The notes beneath the pieces are model-generated. The model worked only from the letters and a program-made list of their open reading frames with translations. It searched no databases and was not told the origin of the DNA. This document shows, one piece after another, positions 49,980 through 59,099 of a stretch of DNA of 61,477 nucleotides (position 1 is its first letter; each line of letters begins with the position of its first letter). Position numbers and translations under genes: made by a program. Source of the stretch: Pseudonocardiales bacterium (lineage in GTDB: Bacteria; Actinomycetota; Actinomycetes; Mycobacteriales; Pseudonocardiaceae); the NCBI GenBank assembly GCA_019241525.1, contig JAFAWY010000087.1, positions 1 to 61,477 of the forward strand, read 5' to 3'.

Positions 49980-51878
49980 CTATGCCCTAGCCGCCCGGTC
50001 CCGGGCGCGCTGGCGGGCGCGCTGGGTCGGGTCGAGCATCACCTTGCGCACGCGAACCACTTCCGGCGCTACCTCGACGCACTCATCAGCGGCGCAGAAT
50101 TCCAAAGCCTCCTCCAACCCGAGGATCCGCGGGCGGGCTAGCCGCTCGAGTTCCTCACCGGTGGACGAGCGCATATTGGTCAGCTTGCGTTCCCGGCACA
50201 CATTGACGTCCAGATCCTCAGCTCGGGGGTTCTCGCCGACCACCATCCCGGCGTAGACAGCCGCGCCGGGTTCAACAAAGAATGTTCCCCGGTCAGCCAG
50301 CTGGGACAGCGCGTAGCCGGTGACCGCTCCGGACCGGTCGGCGACCAGCGATCCGGAGCGCCGGGTGCGCAGCTCACCAGCCCACCGGCGGTAGCCGTCG
50401 AAGACGTGGTGAGCGATGCCGGTGCCCCGGGTCATGGTGAGGAACTCGGTGCGAAAACCGATCAGCCCGCGGGACGGCACGGTGAACTCCAGCCGCACCC
50501 AACCATCCCCGGATACCGCACCCAGCTGCTCCAGCCGGCCCTTGCGGGCGGCCAGTAGCTCGGTCACCGCACCGATGTGCTCCTCGGGAACGTCGATGGT
50601 GAGCAACTCGTACGGTTCGTGCTGGACGCCGTCCACGATGCGGGTGACAACTTGCGGCTTGCCGACGGTGAGCTCGAAGCCCTCCCGACGCATGGTTTCC
50701 ACCAGGACAGCCAGCGCCAGCTCGCCGCGGCCCTGCACTTCCCAGGTGTCCGGGGAGTCCGTGGGCGACACCCGGATGCTCACATTGCCGACCAGCTCGG
50801 CCTCCAACCGGTTACGCACCAAGCGGGCGGTGAGCTTGCGGCCACCACCCCGGCCGGCCAGCGGGCTGGTGTTGACTCCGATGGTCATCGCGATCACCGG
50901 CTCGTCCACGGTGATCCGCGGGAGCGGGCGTGGATCGTCGACGTCGGCCAGGGTGTCCCCGATGGTGATCTCTGCGATGCCGGCAATGGCGATGAGATCG
51001 CCGGCTTTGGCGCTGGTGGCCGGGACCCGCTCGAGTCCCTCGGTACGCAGCAGCTCAGTGATCCGCACCGGGCGGATCGACCCATCCTCGCGGCACCAGG
51101 CCACCGTCTGGCCCTTGTGCAGCCGTCCGGCGCGGATCCGGCACAGCGCGATCCGGCCCAGGAAGCTTGATGCATCCAGGTTGGTGACATGCGCTTGCAA
51201 CGGCGCTTGTGCATTGCCGTCAGGCGGCGGCACGTGGGTGAGGATGGCCTCGAACAGCGGGGCGAGGTTTTGGGCGTCCGGCATCTCGCCGTCGCGCGGC
51301 CTGGTGCGACTGGCCCGACCAGCCCGGGCACTGGCGTAGAGCACCGGCATGTCCAGCACCTGCTCTGCCGCATCTTCTTCCAGATCGCCGGCGAGATCGA
51401 GCAGCAGGTCGTGGGTTTCCTCGACCACCGCGTCGATCCGGGCATCTGGACGGTCCACCTTGTTGACGACGAGCACGACCGGTAGGTGTGCGGCCAGTGC
51501 CTTGCGCAGCACGAACCGGGTCTGCGGCAACGGGCCCTCGCTGGCGTCGACCAGAAGCAGTACGCCATCCACCATGGACAGGCCACGCTCGACCTCGCCG
51601 CCGAAATCGGCGTGCCCGGGGGTGTCGACCACATTGATCGTGACGGGACCGTCTGGTGTGGGCCAGGTAACTGCGGTGTTCTTAGCCAGGATGGTGATGC
51701 CCTTCTCCCGTTCGAGGTCACCAGAGTCCATCACCCGATCCAGCTCGGTTCGCCCGGCCACCGCGCCGGATTGCCGCAGCATGGCATCCACCAGCGTGGT
51801 CTTACCGTGATCGACGTGCGCGACGATGGCCACATTGCGCAGGTCGGTGCGCATGCGAGCAGGGGCGGCGGTGGGCAC
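49980..51878 (-). CDS. typA: Ribosome-associated GTPase TypA/BipA
   Basis: 632 residues, translational GTPase involved in stress adaptation and ribosome assembly. GTG 51878 is preceded by GAGGAG. G motifs: A-H-V-D-H-G-K-T-T (G1), D-T-P-G-H-A-D-F (G3), V-N-K-V-D (G4); then domains II, III, V and the TypA-specific C-terminal part with T-N-M-R-S-S-T-G-E. The basic tail ([11 protein letters not shown]) is typical of actinobacterial members. Confidence 0.97.
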   Translation of the reverse strand: MPTAAPARMRTDLRNVAIVAHVDHGKTTLVDAMLRQSGAVAGRTELDRVMDSGDLEREKGITILAKNTAVTWPTPDGPVTINVVDTPGHADFGGEVERGLSMVDGVLLLVDASEGPLPQTRFVLRKALAAHLPVVLVVNKVDRPDARIDAVVEETHDLLLDLAGDLEEDAAEQVLDMPVLYASARAGRASRTRPRDGEMPDAQNLAPLFEAILTHVPPPDGNAQAPLQAHVTNLDASSFLGRIALCRIRAGRLHKGQTVAWCREDGSIRPVRITELLRTEGLERVPATSAKAGDLIAIAGIAEITIGDTLADVDDPRPLPRITVDEPVIAMTIGVNTSPLAGRGGGRKLTARLVRNRLEAELVGNVSIRVSPTDSPDTWEVQGRGELALAVLVETMRREGFELTVGKPQVVTRIVDGVQHEPYELLTIDVPEEHIGAVTELLAARKGRLEQLGAVSGDGWVRLEFTVPSRGLIGFRTEFLTMTRGTGIAHHVFDGYRRWAGELRTRRSGSLVADRSGAVTGYALSQLADRGTFFVEPGAAVYAGMVVGENPRAEDLDVNVCRERKLTNMRSSTGEELERLARPRILGLEEALEFCAADECVEVAPEVVRVRKVMLDPTQRARQRARDRAARA

Positions 51879-51932
51879 GCGGGAACTCCTCAACAAGCAT
51901 GTGGGTGATGCCGGGGCCCTTTCAGGTTACCC

Positions 51933-52343
51933 TCAGCCACCGGCGCGTCTGTCCTCGTGGGCCGCCAGGAGCGCGTGAAGGTGCGGCAGCACCACTCGGT
52001 CGGGATCCAACCAGTCGAGCTCAGCTAGCTCCCTGCGACTTACCCACCGCAGCGCGGCATGCTCCACCGGGCTCGGTGTCGCCTCTGGCCAGGCCAGGCG
52101 CGCGACGTGCACGCGGAGTGTGGCGCCCCCGGGCAACGGTATGTCTGGCCCGAGTTGGTCGCCGGGTACCACGTCAACGGCGAGTTCCTCGCGGCACTCC
52201 CGGATCACCGCGTCCGCGGCGCTCTCCCCCGGCTCGACCCGGCCGCCGGGCAGCTCCCAACGGCCCGCGGCTTCTGGCGGAAAGGCCCGTTGCTGGGCAA
52301 GTACCCGGCCATCACGCATTACCGCCGCCGCAACCACGAGCAC
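51933..52343 (-). CDS. NUDIX hydrolase (MutT-like)
   Basis: 136 residues from GTG 52343, 6 nt after GAGAGGGAGG. The Nudix box G-G-R-V-E-P-G-E-S-A-A-D-A-V-I-R-E-C-R-E-E-L is complete. The W-E-L-P-G-G start and W-L-x-P-D end resemble 8-oxo-dGTP/CTP pyrophosphatases (MutT2 type), which cleanse the nucleotide pool; in M. tuberculosis mutT2 (Rv1160) lies near typA. The frame to 52748 is antisense to the next gene. Confidence 0.93.
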   Translation of the reverse strand: MLVVAAAVMRDGRVLAQQRAFPPEAAGRWELPGGRVEPGESAADAVIRECREELAVDVVPGDQLGPDIPLPGGATLRVHVARLAWPEATPSPVEHAALRWVSRRELAELDWLDPDRVVLPHLHALLAAHEDRRAGG

Positions 52344-52364
52344 GCTCGCCTCCCTCTCCTTTAG

Positions 52365-52425
52365 CAGACATGAGACATATCCGGGTTTCCCACCGACTCG
52401 CCGCCCCATTACGTCTCCATGTCGG
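52365..52425. repeat. 60-bp dispersed palindromic element, copy C
   Basis: The left arm is CAGACATGAGACATATCCGG, the right arm (reverse complement) CCGACATGGAGACGTAATGG. It fills most of the 97-bp gap between divergent starts of the NUDIX (52343) and SEC-C (52441) genes. Confidence 0.8.
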
Positions 52426-52440
52426 CGGTAGGGTGCGGGA

Positions 52441-54147
52441 GTGGTTGCTGACGACGAGGCGCTGATCGACGTCGAGACTGTGCTGACGATGATCACCGAT
52501 GCGCCAGCGCTGGAGGGGGATAACCTCCGGTTCGTTCTTGATGCGCTGGCTTCGGCGACCGATAGCGCGCTGGATTTTCTCTCCGGCCGGATTGAGTGCC
52601 ACACCGCGCAGGGCGGCGTGCTCGAGGCGCAGCTGGCAGCACTGCGCGCGCAGGCTCGTAATCGCGAGGAGAAAGCGGCGGTTGCCCTCGTCGCGGCCCG
52701 CGCCGCCGAGGGCTCCGGGGATTCGGCCACCGCACGCGACCTGATCAACGAAGCGTTGACGGTACGTCCCGGACTGGAGCCGGCATTGCATGACGGCGCC
52801 CAGTACGCCGCGGCCCGCGGCGACTACGCCACCGCTGACCGGTACCTACGGCGCGCCGAGCAACCCAGCCCACTGCGGCCGGGGTTGAGTGAGGCCATCG
52901 CCGCTACCGACCACGCCAGCGACTTGGGCCGCAACAGTCCCTGCCCGTGCGGGTCGGGCCGCAAATTCAAGGCCTGCTGCTTACGCGATGCGCTGCCCCC
53001 GCTGCACGCGCGAGCCCAGCTCATCTACGCGCTGCTGGGCACCTATGCCGAACGCGCGCCCGGTCTTGAGGTGATCATGCCGCTCATCGAGCGCACCGGC
53101 AACCCCGCTCAGTATGCGATGTTCCTACTGGATTTGGCCTTGTTCCCGGGCGGCCTTGTGGACAAGTTCCTGGCCGCGCGGGGTCATTGGCTGCATCCGG
53201 ACGAACGCGAGCTCATCGAGGACTGGCGCCGGGTTCCGGTGACGCTCTACGAGGCTGTCGAGGTCCAGCGTGACGCCGGCGTCACGCTCCGGGCGCTCCC
53301 GGACGGGGAGCCCATCCAGGTGGCCGACACGCTGTTCTCGCAGTCCGTGCAGCGGCTGGACCTGCTGTGCGGGCGAGTACTGCATGACAGGTCGGCGCCC
53401 CGCATGCTGGCAGCCACCGTCCCGATCCCCCGCCAGCGCCGTCGCGAGCTCGCCGACCTGCTGGCATCCGATCCACCACCCGAGAAGATCGCCGATTTTC
53501 TCGCTCCAGAACCTCCCGTCCAGTTGCGCAACAGCGACGGCGATGATGTGTATGACTGCCGCGTCGTCTACCGGGTTCCGGACCCGCAGCACGGCTTTGA
53601 CCAGCTCACCGACCGGTTGACCCGAGCCGGCGAGGACGTACTCGCCTGGCACCGGCACCAGCTTGATGGGCGGGTACTGAACCTCGGGGTGATTGAGCGC
53701 GCCGGTGCGCAGTTCACCGTCATCGCGAACTCACCTGCCCGGCTCGCCCACCTCGAAGCGCTGCTGCTCGAGGTCGCCCCCGACGCACTCGAACAGCAGC
53801 GGCACGCCGAGCGCCTTAGCCCGGACCCCGGCGACCGGGAAGCCCGAACCCTGATCTTGGACAGCTACTTCCTGGACGGCACTGCTGCCGAGCAAGGCGA
53901 GGCCGCCGATCAACTCAGCCGCGATGCGGAAGCTAGCTGGCTTGACACCGAGGGCATCATCGGTGACCTGAGCCCGCGGCAAGCCGCCGCCTCCAGCAAT
54001 ACCGCGGTCCGCGCAGAGCTGCGTAGCACCATCGATGACATCGAATCGATCCTGCTGCAGACACAGCGGGCGGGCCAGCCCACAGCCGGCCTGATGAGTC
54101 CTCACCAGCTTCGCGAAACCCTAGGGCTGGAAAAGCACACCCGGTGA
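52441..54147 (+). CDS. SEC-C zinc motif protein with TPR-like N-terminus
   Basis: 568 residues. The N-terminal 140 are TPR-like helices (A-A-A-R-G-D-Y-A-T-A-D-R-Y-L-R-R-A-E). A SEC-C zinc motif follows, G-R-N-S-P-C-P-C-G-S-G-R-K-F-K-A-C-C, around residue 160-178. The remaining 390 residues have no family I recognise; one segment near 360-440 resembles a beta/alpha domain. SEC-C motifs bind zinc and SecB/ribosome partners in SecA; here it is a stand-alone module. The GTG start is close to repeat C. It overlaps the ABC ATPase gene by 4 nt, so an operon of three. Confidence 0.85.
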   Translation: MVADDEALIDVETVLTMITDAPALEGDNLRFVLDALASATDSALDFLSGRIECHTAQGGVLEAQLAALRAQARNREEKAAVALVAARAAEGSGDSATARDLINEALTVRPGLEPALHDGAQYAAARGDYATADRYLRRAEQPSPLRPGLSEAIAATDHASDLGRNSPCPCGSGRKFKACCLRDALPPLHARAQLIYALLGTYAERAPGLEVIMPLIERTGNPAQYAMFLLDLALFPGGLVDKFLAARGHWLHPDERELIEDWRRVPVTLYEAVEVQRDAGVTLRALPDGEPIQVADTLFSQSVQRLDLLCGRVLHDRSAPRMLAATVPIPRQRRRELADLLASDPPPEKIADFLAPEPPVQLRNSDGDDVYDCRVVYRVPDPQHGFDQLTDRLTRAGEDVLAWHRHQLDGRVLNLGVIERAGAQFTVIANSPARLAHLEALLLEVAPDALEQQRHAERLSPDPGDREARTLILDSYFLDGTAAEQGEAADQLSRDAEASWLDTEGIIGDLSPRQAAASSNTAVRAELRSTIDDIESILLQTQRAGQPTAGLMSPHQLRETLGLEKHTR

Positions 54148-55064
54148 CCGAGCTGGCGATCCGGGTCCGGGACCTGCGCAAGGTATTCGGTGCCACCGTC
54201 GCCGTCCGCGGTGTGGACCTCGACGTCCCGGCAGGCGCGGTGATGGGGTTGCTGGGTCCCAACGGCTCGGGCAAAACCACGTTGATCCGCCTGCTGTTGG
54301 CGCTGTCCCGGCCTACCGCGGGCACTGTGGAACTGCTCGGTGCGCCGGTGCCCGCCGCCGCGGGAAAGGTGCTGCCGCACGTTGGTGCGCTGGTGGAGGG
54401 GCCGGCCTTTCACCCGTTCTTGTCCGGCCGGGACAATCTGCGGCGGTGCGCTGCGGCGGAGCCGCTGCTGGCTTCCCGGGCTATCCCGGAAGCGGTGGAC
54501 CGGGCCCTGATCCGGGTTGGCTTAGCGGATGCTGCGGAGCGGCGTTACCGCGCGTACTCACTGGGCATGAAACAGCGCTTGGGACTGGCCGCGGTGCTGC
54601 TGACACGCCGGCGGCTGGTGGTCCTCGACGAGCCGACCAATGGTTTGGACCCGGCAGGCACCCAGGAGGTCCGCCGGATTATCGCCGAGTTGCATGCCGA
54701 CGGTGCCACCGTGCTGGTGTCATCCCACCTCCTTGCCGAGGTGGAGTCCACGTGCACGCATGTGGCGGTGCTCGATCGAGGGTCGTTGATCGCCGCAGGA
54801 TCGCTGGCTGTGCTGCTCGATGGCGAGGCGCCCGCGCTCGACGTGCGCACGCCGGATTCCGTCACCGCGGTGGACGCCCTGCGCGTCGCGGGGCTCAGTG
54901 CTGCTGCGACCTCCGACGGGGTACGTGTCGAACTGGCCGGCACCGAGGCACCGGCGGTGGTCTCGATGCTGGTCGGTGCCGGCGTGGCGGTGCATGAGGT
55001 TCGGCGCCGGCGGACCGGACTTGACGAACTGTTCGCCCAGCTGACCGAAGGAGACGGGCGGTGA
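54144..55064 (+). CDS. ABC-2 type exporter ATPase
   Basis: 306 residues. Walker A G-P-N-G-S-G-K-T-T, Q-loop region E-G-P-A-F-H-P-F-L-S-G-R-D-N-L, signature Y-S-L-G-M-K-Q-R-L-G, Walker B L-V-V-L-D-E-P-T-N-G-L-D-P and H-loop S-S-H-L-L-A-E-V-E. The C-terminal 80 residues form the usual DrrA/CcmA-like accessory domain. Drives an unknown export or membrane-repair function with the following permease. Coupled by 4-nt overlaps on both sides. Confidence 0.95.
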   Translation: MTELAIRVRDLRKVFGATVAVRGVDLDVPAGAVMGLLGPNGSGKTTLIRLLLALSRPTAGTVELLGAPVPAAAGKVLPHVGALVEGPAFHPFLSGRDNLRRCAAAEPLLASRAIPEAVDRALIRVGLADAAERRYRAYSLGMKQRLGLAAVLLTRRRLVVLDEPTNGLDPAGTQEVRRIIAELHADGATVLVSSHLLAEVESTCTHVAVLDRGSLIAAGSLAVLLDGEAPALDVRTPDSVTAVDALRVAGLSAAATSDGVRVELAGTEAPAVVSMLVGAGVAVHEVRRRRTGLDELFAQLTEGDGR

Positions 55065-55903
55065 TCCTCCCGATATCCGGTCCGGTGCGCGCCCCGCTGG
55101 TGCGGCTGCTGCGCAGCGAGCTGCGCTGGGTGTTGCGCCGGCCACGGACCCAGATCACTCTGGTTCTGCTCGCCCTGGTTCCGGTGCTGACCGGGATTGG
55201 CGTGGCGGCCGCGGGCTCACCAGTTGGTGCCGGGTTGCTTACCGAGGTCGCCGGTAACGGGTTGGTACTGCCGGTAGGAGCCCTGTCGATCTGCCTGACC
55301 CTGCTGCTCCCCCTCGCCGTGGCGATGGCCGCAGCCGACGCCCTGGCTGGCGAATCCGCACACGGGACGCTGCGCGGGCTGCTGCTGGCGCCAGTCAGCC
55401 GTAGCCGGCTGGTCCTGATCAAGGCGATCGGCGTGCTGGCTGTCGCAGTCACCACAGTCGCTGCAGTGACCGTGCTCGGCATCATCACCGGGCTGATCCT
55501 GGTCGGGCCATCCGGCAGCGCCCATGGCCTGTTGACCCTGTCCGGCACCGAGATTGGGCCGGGATCGGCCCTGATGCGAGTGGCACTGGCGGCGATCTGG
55601 ACGGTGGTGCAGCTGGCCGCGGTCGGTGCGGTGGCGCTGGCGGTGTCTTCCGCAACCGATCACCCGCTGGTGGTGCTCGCGACGGTACTGGGCGGTCTGA
55701 TCGGTTTCGGGGTGATCTCCGCAATTCCCGCGCTGGACTGGCTGCATCCCCTGCTGCTGACCACCGGCTGGTTTGCCATCACCGACGTGCTCCGTGATCC
55801 GATGCCGCTGACGGGCTTAGCTTCCAGCAGTGCCCGCGCGGGGTGCTACGTGATTCTCGGTGTGACGCTGGCGCTGGCTCGGACGGCCACCCGGGAAGCC
55901 TGA
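55061..55903 (+). CDS. ABC-2 type exporter permease
   Basis: 280 residues with six predicted helices. The first helix follows an arginine-rich cytosolic segment (L-L-R-S-E-L-R-W-V-L-R-R-P-R); E-S-A-H-G-T-L-R-G-L-L-L-A-P-V-S-R-S-R-L is the conserved cytosolic coupling-helix motif of this class (E-x-x-x-G-T-L-x-x-x-L-x-x-P-x-x-R). The substrate is unknown. Confidence 0.93.
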   Translation: MILPISGPVRAPLVRLLRSELRWVLRRPRTQITLVLLALVPVLTGIGVAAAGSPVGAGLLTEVAGNGLVLPVGALSICLTLLLPLAVAMAAADALAGESAHGTLRGLLLAPVSRSRLVLIKAIGVLAVAVTTVAAVTVLGIITGLILVGPSGSAHGLLTLSGTEIGPGSALMRVALAAIWTVVQLAAVGAVALAVSSATDHPLVVLATVLGGLIGFGVISAIPALDWLHPLLLTTGWFAITDVLRDPMPLTGLASSSARAGCYVILGVTLALARTATREA

Positions 55904-56004
55904 CTCCGAACTCGCATCAGCGGGCGGCAACGTGCGTAACGTCCATGAGACCCTTCGATGTCCATGAGGTGCACCAGCGCCCTTGAGACCGTGAGGAGAG
56001 TGGT

Positions 56005-56301
56005 ATGGCGACCCTGTTGGACGACGAGCAGGTCAAGGTTGCTCTGGACGAGCTCACCGAGTGGCACCGCGATGGTGACGCGATCGTCCGCACCGCGGAC
56101 CTACCCACCTTCCCCGCGGCAATCGAGACGGTCCGCGAGGTAGCTGAGATTGCTGAAGCGCGCAATCACCACCCGGACATCGACATCCGCTGGCGCACGG
56201 TGACGTTCCGTTGCAGCACCCATTCCGAGGGCGGTATCACCGACCTCGACATTGAACTTGCCAAGCAGATCGATCGCGTGCTGGCCAGCGCACCGCGCTG
56301 A
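56005..56301 (+). CDS. Pterin-4a-carbinolamine dehydratase
   Basis: 98 residues. The active-site motif E-A-R-N-H-H-P-D-I-D-I-R-W contains the conserved E-x-x-x-H-H-P-x-x-x-x-x-W. T-H-S-E-G-G-I-T-D-L-D later matches the family's H-x-x-x-G-x-T-x-x-D. The enzyme recycles pterin cofactor, but no aromatic hydroxylase is nearby and small PCD-like proteins in actinobacteria may do other things. Matches Rv1159A in place. ATG 56005 has GAGGAGAG upstream. Confidence 0.93.
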   Translation: MATLLDDEQVKVALDELTEWHRDGDAIVRTADLPTFPAAIETVREVAEIAEARNHHPDIDIRWRTVTFRCSTHSEGGITDLDIELAKQIDRVLASAPR

Positions 56302-56317
56302 CGGTAATGGTCGTCGA

Positions 56318-56808
56318 TCACACCACGAGAGGGAAAGGATGCCGACCCGGGTCCGCCTGCGGCAGGGTGTTCGCGACCTCAGCGAGGATCTCGGCCGCGT
56401 GCTGCAAGATCTCGGTTGAGTGGGTGAAGGGCAGCCGCAACCGGTCAGCGAAGGCGTAGCCCGTGCCGAACGCGGTCCTGCTGCCAATCGCAGCCCACGC
56501 CGCTCAGCTGCATCGACGACAGCGTTGGATACTGGCGCTCCCAAGTCACACCACAGCACCAGCCCGCCGGGTGGCACGGGCACCCGCCAACATGGCACGG
56601 CGGTCGCGACTGCGGTGGCCAGGGCGTCGCGTTGGATTCGTAGCCGCCGACGATGTGTGGGGCAAGACATCATCGGCGATCTCAAGCAGGTGGCGTGCAG
56701 CAAGCTGTTCGAACACCGGTCCGGACAGGTGAGCACGCATCGCCGCCGTGGTGAGCTGCTGCATCAGCGAGGTTTCAGCACGCAGCCAGCCGATCCGCAG
56801 ACCAACGC
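56318..56808 (-). pseudogene. 3' remnant of a MocR-type PLP/GntR regulator (yczR-like)
   Basis: The minus strand, read through two frameshifts, spells the C-terminal third of a MocR regulator: G-L-R-I-G-W-L-R-A-E-T-S-L-M-Q-Q, G-P-V-F-E-Q-L-A-A-R-H-L-L; then R-D-A-L-A-T-A-V, W-R-V-P-V-P-P-G-G-L-V-L-W-C-D-L and R-G-L-R-L-A-A-G; then (another frame) T-A-F-G-T-G-Y-A-F-A-D-R-L-R-L-P-F-T, ending at TGA 56318-56320. The PLP-lysine loop and everything N-terminal (HTH and most of the aminotransferase domain) are missing; sequence identity ends within about 15 bp of the yczE remnant. Confidence 0.8.
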
Positions 56809-56810
56809 CG

Positions 56811-57085
56811 TAGCGACGGCCGCATACATCGGCGCCCGGTTGGGTCCGGGCCCGCGCGACGGCCTCATGACCGGTCTGGTCCGCCGGACCGGTGGGTCGG
56901 TGCGATTGGTGCGCACCACGATCGAGATTGCGGTGGTTATCACCGGTTGGGCACTCGGCGGCACGCTGGGGATCGCCACCGTGCTCTATGCGCTGACGAT
57001 CGGTCCGCTGGTCCAGCTCTTTCTTCCCCACCTCACCGTGCGCCGGGCCGGTAGCTCACTACAGACCACCGGCCGGCGCCCGTAG
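56811..57085 (+). pseudogene. 3' remnant of a YczE/YitT-type membrane protein gene
   Basis: From about 56811 the plus strand reads A-A-Y-I-G-A-R-L-G-P-G-P-R-D-G-L-M-T-G-L, then R-T-T-I-E-I-A-V-V-I-T-G-W and G-I-A-T-V-L-Y-A-L-T-I-G-P-L-V-Q-L-F, the C-terminal two thirds of YczE. The first helix and start codon are gone; the frame upstream is antisense to the mocR remnant. yczE and its MocR regulator are normally divergent neighbours, so one deletion removed both 5' ends. Confidence 0.8.
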
Positions 57086-57126
57086 CGACATATTGCCACT
57101 GCCGCCCTTATCCGGATAAGCCGCCG

Positions 57127-57300
57127 TCAAACAGCGACATGGAGGTTCACATTAAGAAGCACGAGAGGCCAGAGCAAGATGGCCAGGACAAAAGATAGTA
57201 GATCGCCGATACTATGGATGGCATATCCATTGGTGACCGCTACTACCACGCCGATCAGCAAGTACAGAATGCCGAATAACGAAGCACCGTATTGATGCAT
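57127..57300 (-). CDS. 57-residue two-helix membrane protein
   Basis: A short gene with an excellent ribosome site (AAGGAG, 6 nt before ATG 57300). The peptide begins M-H-Q-Y-G-A-S-L-F-G-I-L-Y-L-L-I-G-V-V-V, has a polar turn (T-N-G-Y-A-I-H-S-I-G-D) and a second helix L-L-W-P-L-V-L-L-N-V-N-L-H. The W-P-L-V-L-L-x-x-x-L-H ending is shared by small actinobacterial membrane peptides. Two membrane helices, function unknown. Confidence 0.75.
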   Translation of the reverse strand: MHQYGASLFGILYLLIGVVVAVTNGYAIHSIGDLLSFVLAILLWPLVLLNVNLHVAV

Positions 57301-57613
57301 GGTTTCTCCTTAATATTTTGGAGCAGTCGTGAGCCGGCGAGAAACAATACGTCCGCTAAGCGTCAAGCGTGCACGATTCTCCTCCAGCACGACCCCTCCC
57401 CCGCATCGAGTACTGAGTGTATCCGCGGATGCCCGGGCCGGGAAAGGCCTACTTGCGACACCCGCGGATTCGGCTGAGACCGCTGACCACACATCTATTC
57501 GAATCCATCGCTGCGGCCGCAAACCACGGCAAAGCCATGGTGCCGCTGGGACCGGAGACCGCGCGAAGCGGGGACTACACGTTGAACCGGAAATCCACCA
57601 CGTCAGGTGATAG
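57301..57613. other. Interval without recognisable gene
   Basis: 313 bp between the small membrane gene and the recombinase remnant. This is where the recombinase catalytic domain should be, but I find no trace of its Y-x-R-x-S start in any frame. Confidence 0.5.
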
Positions 57614-58795
57614 GCGGAGCAGGATGGCCTACGACTGATTACAGCAAATGGTGAGGCCGACTTGGCCACCGACGGCGGCCGCATGTACGCCCGCATTAAG
57701 GCAGCCGTCGCCCGAGCCGAGGTTGAGCGCAAGGGTGCCCGCCAGTCGGCGGCACAAAAGCAGAGAGCCGCCATGGGACGTCCGCCGCGTGGCGTTCGTG
57801 CAACCGGCTATACGTTGGACGGAGAACTGATCCCGGCCAAGGCCGATGCGGTGCGGGCAATATTTGAGGCATTCGCAGCAGGGTCGTCGCTGAGGGCAAT
57901 CGCGGCGGCGCTCGACGGCGCATGGCAAGCCGTTCTCATCGAGTGCAAGCGGCCAATGATCCAGAGGTTACCAACCGGGATAACTCCAATGCCCACTCGG
58001 AGCGGGCGCCCGTGGAACCCGAGCACTGTGACGACGATTCTGCGAAACCCGCGCTATGCGGGGTGGTCCATGCTCGATGGAACGATCGTGCGAGACGGCG
58101 GCGGGCGCCCAGTTGCCGGGCAGTGGCGTCCGATCGTGTCAGACACGCTGTGGTTGGAGGTTCAGCGGCGCCTCGACGATCCGGCGCGCAAGTCCAACCG
58201 CAATGGGACGGACCGCAGACACCTAGGTTCAGGGCTATACCGCTGCGGTGTCTGCGGACAGCGGGTGAAGGCGCACAACACCCGCTACCGCTGTGCCGGA
58301 CACGTGATGCGGTCACGGTCGCGGGTGGACCGCTACGTCCTCGACGTTGTGCACGAACGCCTATCTCGCCCGGATCTGGCCAACCTTCTGCCCACTACGG
58401 ACGAGAGCGAGGCCACCCAGATGCAGCAGGAGATCGAGCGGCAGCGCGGTCGCATTCTCCGTGCCCGGGCGGACTACTCGGCGGAATTGATCGACGGTCT
58501 GATGTCCAAGGAGATCAAGCTAGAGGCCGAGGCGAAGATCGACCGACTCGAGGCCGAGCGGCTCTCCCTGAGCGGGAGTTCGACAGCCTTTCCAGTGTTC
58601 GCCGCCGACGACCCGGTGCACGCTTTCAGCAGCGCTGACCTGGCAACGGTGCAGGCGGTGATCGACACTCTCTGCACGGTCCACCTTCACCTAGCTTCTC
58701 GCGGACGCAAGGTGTTCGATCCGGAGTCAGTTGAGATACAGCCACGGGTGGCCTCGGCAGCTCATAGAACGATTGACCGGGCCACCAGCGTATGA
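57614..58795 (+). pseudogene. Large serine recombinase lacking the catalytic domain
   Basis: The frame after TAG 57611-57613 reads G-L-R-L-I-T-A-N-G-E-A-D-L-A-T-D-G-G-R and A-A-V-A-R-A-E-V-E-R-K, the last part of the resolvase catalytic domain and its long helix. The recombinase domain follows (A-I-F-E-A-F-A-A-G-S-S-L-R-A-I, W-N-P-S-T-V-T-T-I-L-R-N-P-R-Y-A-G), then a zinc ribbon (Y-R-C-G-V-C-G-Q-R-V ... Y-R-C-A-G-H) and the coiled-coil region (E-I-E-R-Q-R-G-R-I). The catalytic Ser and about 100 residues are missing, so it cannot cut DNA. Likely residue of an integrated phage or ICE whose other genes are gone. Confidence 0.88.
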
Positions 58796-59099
58796 CGTCC
58801 TTCACAGGCTTGAGTGGCGTCTCGACTCAAGCCAAGTGGCCTGGATCAGCGGCAGTGTCAACGGTCCGGGCTTATTGATCCGGTTCCAACCCTTTGACCT
58901 CGGGATTACGGACGTGGCTGCGAGGTCCCGCTTACGAACCACTAGACATGGTTAGGAAAGTAGCCATGCACGATCAGCGCATATGCAGTACATGCGCAGT
59001 CGTCACTTGACACGAGGTCGCGTATGGCGAGTGAACTCGCAGGTTAGAGGCCAGTTATGCCGGGTGCGTAGTTCTCGATCAGTGTTCACCCCGTTGCGA
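58796..59099. other. Interval without recognisable gene
   Basis: 304 bp between the recombinase and the TMEM175-type gene. Short open frames show no conserved sequence. No clear attachment-site repeat is visible. Confidence 0.45.
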
